Assembly (NCBI GenBank): GCA_041497995.1
Contig: JBGQHM010000153.1
Location: forward strand, 1-14,118
Reading direction: 5' to 3'
Length of the DNA: 14,118 nt
Origin: DATKMS01 sp041497995
GTDB taxonomy: Bacteria; Desulfobacterota; Binatia; HRBIN30
Below the pieces are notes generated by a model. It was given only the letters and a program-made list of their open reading frames with translations. It was not told where the DNA came from and did not search any database. The translations under genes were made by a program, and so were the position numbers. This document shows, piece after piece, positions 11,507 to 14,118 of this stretch. Positions within the stretch are counted from its first letter, which is position 1, and every line of letters starts with the position of its first letter.

Positions 11507-14118
11507 TTGGACACGAACAGAACTTCATATGAGTCGCTGCTGAGCCGGGTCGAGAAACCAGGCCGCTACCTCGGGAACGAGCGTGGCATGGTGCGCAAGG
11601 ATCCGAGTGCAGTCGCGCTGCGGTTCGCCCTGGCCTTTCCTGATGTGTACGAGATCGCGCAGTCGCATCCCGGGCTGCAGATCCTGTACGACATCTTGAA
11701 CCGCCGCAGGGATGTCTATGCCGAGCGTGCGTATGCACCTTGGTTCGACATGGAGCGCGAGCTACGCGCCAACGGTCTTCCGCTGGCGTCACTGGAGACG
11801 CTCACCCCACTCCGCGACTTCGGCATCGTGGGCTTCACGCTGCAGTATGAGCTCACGTACACAAACTTGCTGGCCATGTTGGATCTGGGAGGTATTCCTC
11901 TCCGGGCTGCTGACCGAGGGAGGTTTGACCCGCTGGTCATTGCGGGCGGCCCCTGCGCGTTCAATCCGGAGCCGCTCGCGGATTTTCTCGACGCCGTGTT
12001 GCTCGGGGATGGGGAGAACGCGATCCACGAAATCTGTGACACGTACCTAGCGTGGGATCATCGAGACCGTGGCGAGCTGCTGGCCGCCCTCGCCACCATC
12101 CGCGGCGTGTACGTGCCCGCTTTCTTCGAACCGCGCTATGCGGCTGATGGCAAGCTCACCGAGATCCGTCCGCTGCGCCCAGGGTACACACTCGTCGAGA
12201 AACAGATCGTCCGCGACCTCAACACTGTACCGCTGCAAGAAACCTACGTCGTGCCAACGATGCAGATCGTGCATGACCGGCCCAGCTTGGAGGTGATGCG
12301 CGGGTGCGTCAAGGGTTGTCGGTTCTGCCAGGCGGGCTACATCTATCGTCCGTTGCGTGAGCGCGACCCGCGACGCGTCTTAGAGCAAGCCGAACGGGCG
12401 ATCGCACAAACCGGTCACGACGAAGTATCGCTCCTCAGCCTGAGCACCGGCGACTACAGCTGCGTCAATCCGTTGCTGACCGAGTTGATGAACCGACTGG
12501 CGGCGAAGAAGGTGGCGGTGTCGCTGCCTTCGACGCGTGTCGATGCACTCGCGCCGGCACTGCTCGAACAGATCAAACGCGTGCGCAAGACCGGCTTTAC
12601 GTTGGCACCCGAAGCCGGCAGCCAACGGATGCGCGACATCATTCAGAAGGAGTATCAGGAGGAGGAACTGGTCGCTGCGGCGCAACAGATCTTCTCCCTC
12701 GGCTGGCGCTCGCTGAAGCTCTACTTCATGCTCGGGCTCCCCAGTGAGACCGAAGTCGACCTGATGGGCATCGTCGACTTATCCATGAAAGTTGCCGCCG
12801 CAGGCAAGTTCCGCGCGCAGGTCACCGCCAGCGTCTCGAATTTCGTCCCCAAGTCTCACACTCCATTTCAATGGGCGGCGCAGATCCCGATCGCCGAGAT
12901 CGAAGCACGGCAGCGTCTTTTGCGTCGGGAGTTCGGCAAGCGACGCATCCAGTTCCGCTGGCACGATGCACGACTGTCGTACCTCGAGGGCATCTTCTCG
13001 CGCGGCGACCGGCGGACCGGCGCCCTGCTGCAGCGCGCTTTTGAGCTCGGCTGCCGCTTCGACGGCTGGAACGACGCCTGTCGTTTCGACCTGTGGGAGC
13101 AAGCATTGCGCGACACGAACTTGTCAGCCGACTTCTACCTGCGGCGGCGTCTGCTCGATGAACCGTTGCCGTGGGATCACCTCAGCAGCGGCGTCACCAA
13201 AGCGTTCCTGCAGCGCGAGCTGGCGCGCGCGTTCGAACGGACGCTGACACCGGATTGTAGTGTCGAGCGCTGCACGTACTGCGGCGCTTGCGATTTCACC
13301 ACCGTGCGCAATGTTGACTACCACGTCCGCGGCGCCAAAGGCGCCGACCACCGCGGTGACGTCATCGATCATTGGGCGAGCAACATCGTTGCGGGTTCCG
13401 AAGAATCCGGTGCGTGGGAGCCGCGTGGCTGGCACAAGATTCAAACCAAGGCACGTGGGCAACAGCCGCAGCCAGCGGCCCCATTGGCCACACCCGCGAG
13501 TCTCGCAGGCGACGAGGCTCCCCGGCCCGGGAGCGAAGCCGCCGCCGGCTTGGGGAATGCAGAAGAGTGGTTGTCGGCTGGCGGCGAGGCGCTGGTACCG
13601 GTCGTCGACGCCGGCCCCACGAAGGTGCAAACGCGAGTCAGACTCACGTACACGAAGCTCGGGCGCGCCCGCTTCATTGGCAGCCTGGAGCTCACGACCC
13701 TCTTTCACCGCGCCGCGCGGCGCGCCGGATTGCCGGTCGCGTTTTCACAGGGGTACCATCCGCTGCCGCGCTTTGCGTTCGGTCCCGCGCTCCCAGTGGG
13801 AGTGGAAAGCAACGGGGAGTTCGTCGACATCGACCTGACAGAAGCCCTCACCGCGGATGCGGTGCGCGAACGGTTCGATGGGCAATTGCCGGACGGCATG
13901 CGCATCCTCGCCGCCGAGTCGGTGCCGCTGCGGGGCACCAGCATCGCCACGCAGATCGCCGCCTTCCGCTATCGAGTCGACGTCAGCCACCTCATCAATG
14001 GCGATGGCGGCGCGGATTTTCTCCGACGCATCGCGGCATTCTGTGACGCAGCGGATTTTCCGCTCGAGAAACACGCCAAGGGAACCCAGCGCATCGTCAA
14101 CGCGCGTCCGTATGTTCA
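11507..14118 (+). CDS. Radical SAM protein (TIGR03960) fused to DUF2344 (TIGR03936), 3' end missing
   Basis: An open frame of 870 codons running off the window with no stop. The N-terminal part begins MDTNRTSYESLLSRVEKPGRYLGNE, the usual start of the TIGR03960 family. The radical SAM cluster motif CVKGCRFC places C267, C271 and C274 around one 4Fe-4S cluster and S-adenosylmethionine. FTLAPEAGSQRMRD and KLYFMLGLPSET follow in the barrel. Around 584-595 a second cysteine set, C-x4-C-x2-C-x2-C (CSVERCTYCGAC), could hold an extra Fe-S cluster or metal. An Ala/Pro-rich linker spans about 648-708. From 711 comes the DUF2344 domain (VRLTYTKLGRARFIGSLEL, then SQGYHPLPRFAFG and LPVGVES). The substrate is unknown; in many genomes the pair lies beside the RNase E/G gene and rplU-rpmA, so that is the prediction for the sequence beyond 14118. 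Confidence 0.92.
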   Translation, partial: MDTNRTSYESLLSRVEKPGRYLGNERGMVRKDPSAVALRFALAFPDVYEIAQSHPGLQILYDILNRRRDVYAERAYAPWFDMERELRANGLPLASLETLTPLRDFGIVGFTLQYELTYTNLLAMLDLGGIPLRAADRGRFDPLVIAGGPCAFNPEPLADFLDAVLLGDGENAIHEICDTYLAWDHRDRGELLAALATIRGVYVPAFFEPRYAADGKLTEIRPLRPGYTLVEKQIVRDLNTVPLQETYVVPTMQIVHDRPSLEVMRGCVKGCRFCQAGYIYRPLRERDPRRVLEQAERAIAQTGHDEVSLLSLSTGDYSCVNPLLTELMNRLAAKKVAVSLPSTRVDALAPALLEQIKRVRKTGFTLAPEAGSQRMRDIIQKEYQEEELVAAAQQIFSLGWRSLKLYFMLGLPSETEVDLMGIVDLSMKVAAAGKFRAQVTASVSNFVPKSHTPFQWAAQIPIAEIEARQRLLRREFGKRRIQFRWHDARLSYLEGIFSRGDRRTGALLQRAFELGCRFDGWNDACRFDLWEQALRDTNLSADFYLRRRLLDEPLPWDHLSSGVTKAFLQRELARAFERTLTPDCSVERCTYCGACDFTTVRNVDYHVRGAKGADHRGDVIDHWASNIVAGSEESGAWEPRGWHKIQTKARGQQPQPAAPLATPASLAGDEAPRPGSEAAAGLGNAEEWLSAGGEALVPVVDAGPTKVQTRVRLTYTKLGRARFIGSLELTTLFHRAARRAGLPVAFSQGYHPLPRFAFGPALPVGVESNGEFVDIDLTEALTADAVRERFDGQLPDGMRILAAESVPLRGTSIATQIAAFRYRVDVSHLINGDGGADFLRRIAAFCDAADFPLEKHAKGTQRIVNARPYV

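Overview
The window is an ordinary-looking stretch of core bacterial chromosome. It is GC-rich and densely packed, with no sign of transposases, phage genes, CRISPR or recent transfer. Nearly everything lies on the minus strand and reads from high to low coordinates; only the last gene, cut by the window edge, is on the plus strand. Three things suggest a deltaproteobacterial-type lineage (Desulfobacterota, Myxococcota or Binatota-like): RNase Y and YmdB together in a proteobacterial-style zapA-6S-ygfA setting, a fused radical SAM-DUF2344 protein, and the 5' third of a 16S rRNA. This placement is inference; a 16S search would settle it.

Region by region along the direction of transcription. 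(1) 11327-11506 is a divergent promoter region. To its right is the TTG-started radical SAM-DUF2344 fusion (from 11507, plus strand, incomplete). To its left is an HNH endonuclease gene (10712-11326). (2) 10606-5179 holds a chromosome and cell-division block: smc, ftsY, a short coiled-coil zapB-like gene and zapA. A promoter candidate precedes smc, and a second lies immediately before the zapB-like gene. (3) 5178-4787 is a 392-base non-coding stretch between zapA and ygfA. It contains a 6S-RNA-like structure at about 4998-4838. Closer to zapA it also contains a strongly self-complementary element (5186-5066) that I cannot assign to a known family. (4) 4786-567 is an operon of ygfA (5-formyl-THF cyclo-ligase), rny (RNase Y), ymdB (cyclic-nucleotide phosphodiesterase) and tyrS. 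Two junctions are ATGA overlaps; the rny-ymdB junction has a 12-bp RNA hairpin. (5) 570-1 is the start of an rRNA operon. Its -35 box overlaps the tyrS stop codon. It is followed by a boxB-like hairpin, a boxA, two leader hairpins and the first ~376 nt of 16S rRNA.

Together the genes cover chromosome organisation (SMC), co-translational membrane targeting (FtsY), Z-ring assembly (ZapA and ZapB-like), RNA polymerase control (6S), folate metabolism, mRNA turnover (RNase Y, YmdB), tRNA charging and rRNA synthesis. No clearly new protein system is visible. The most unexplained signals are RNA-level: the structured element after zapA, several hairpins placed directly at start codons that lack a good Shine-Dalgarno, and a candidate leaderless promoter for the zapB-like gene.
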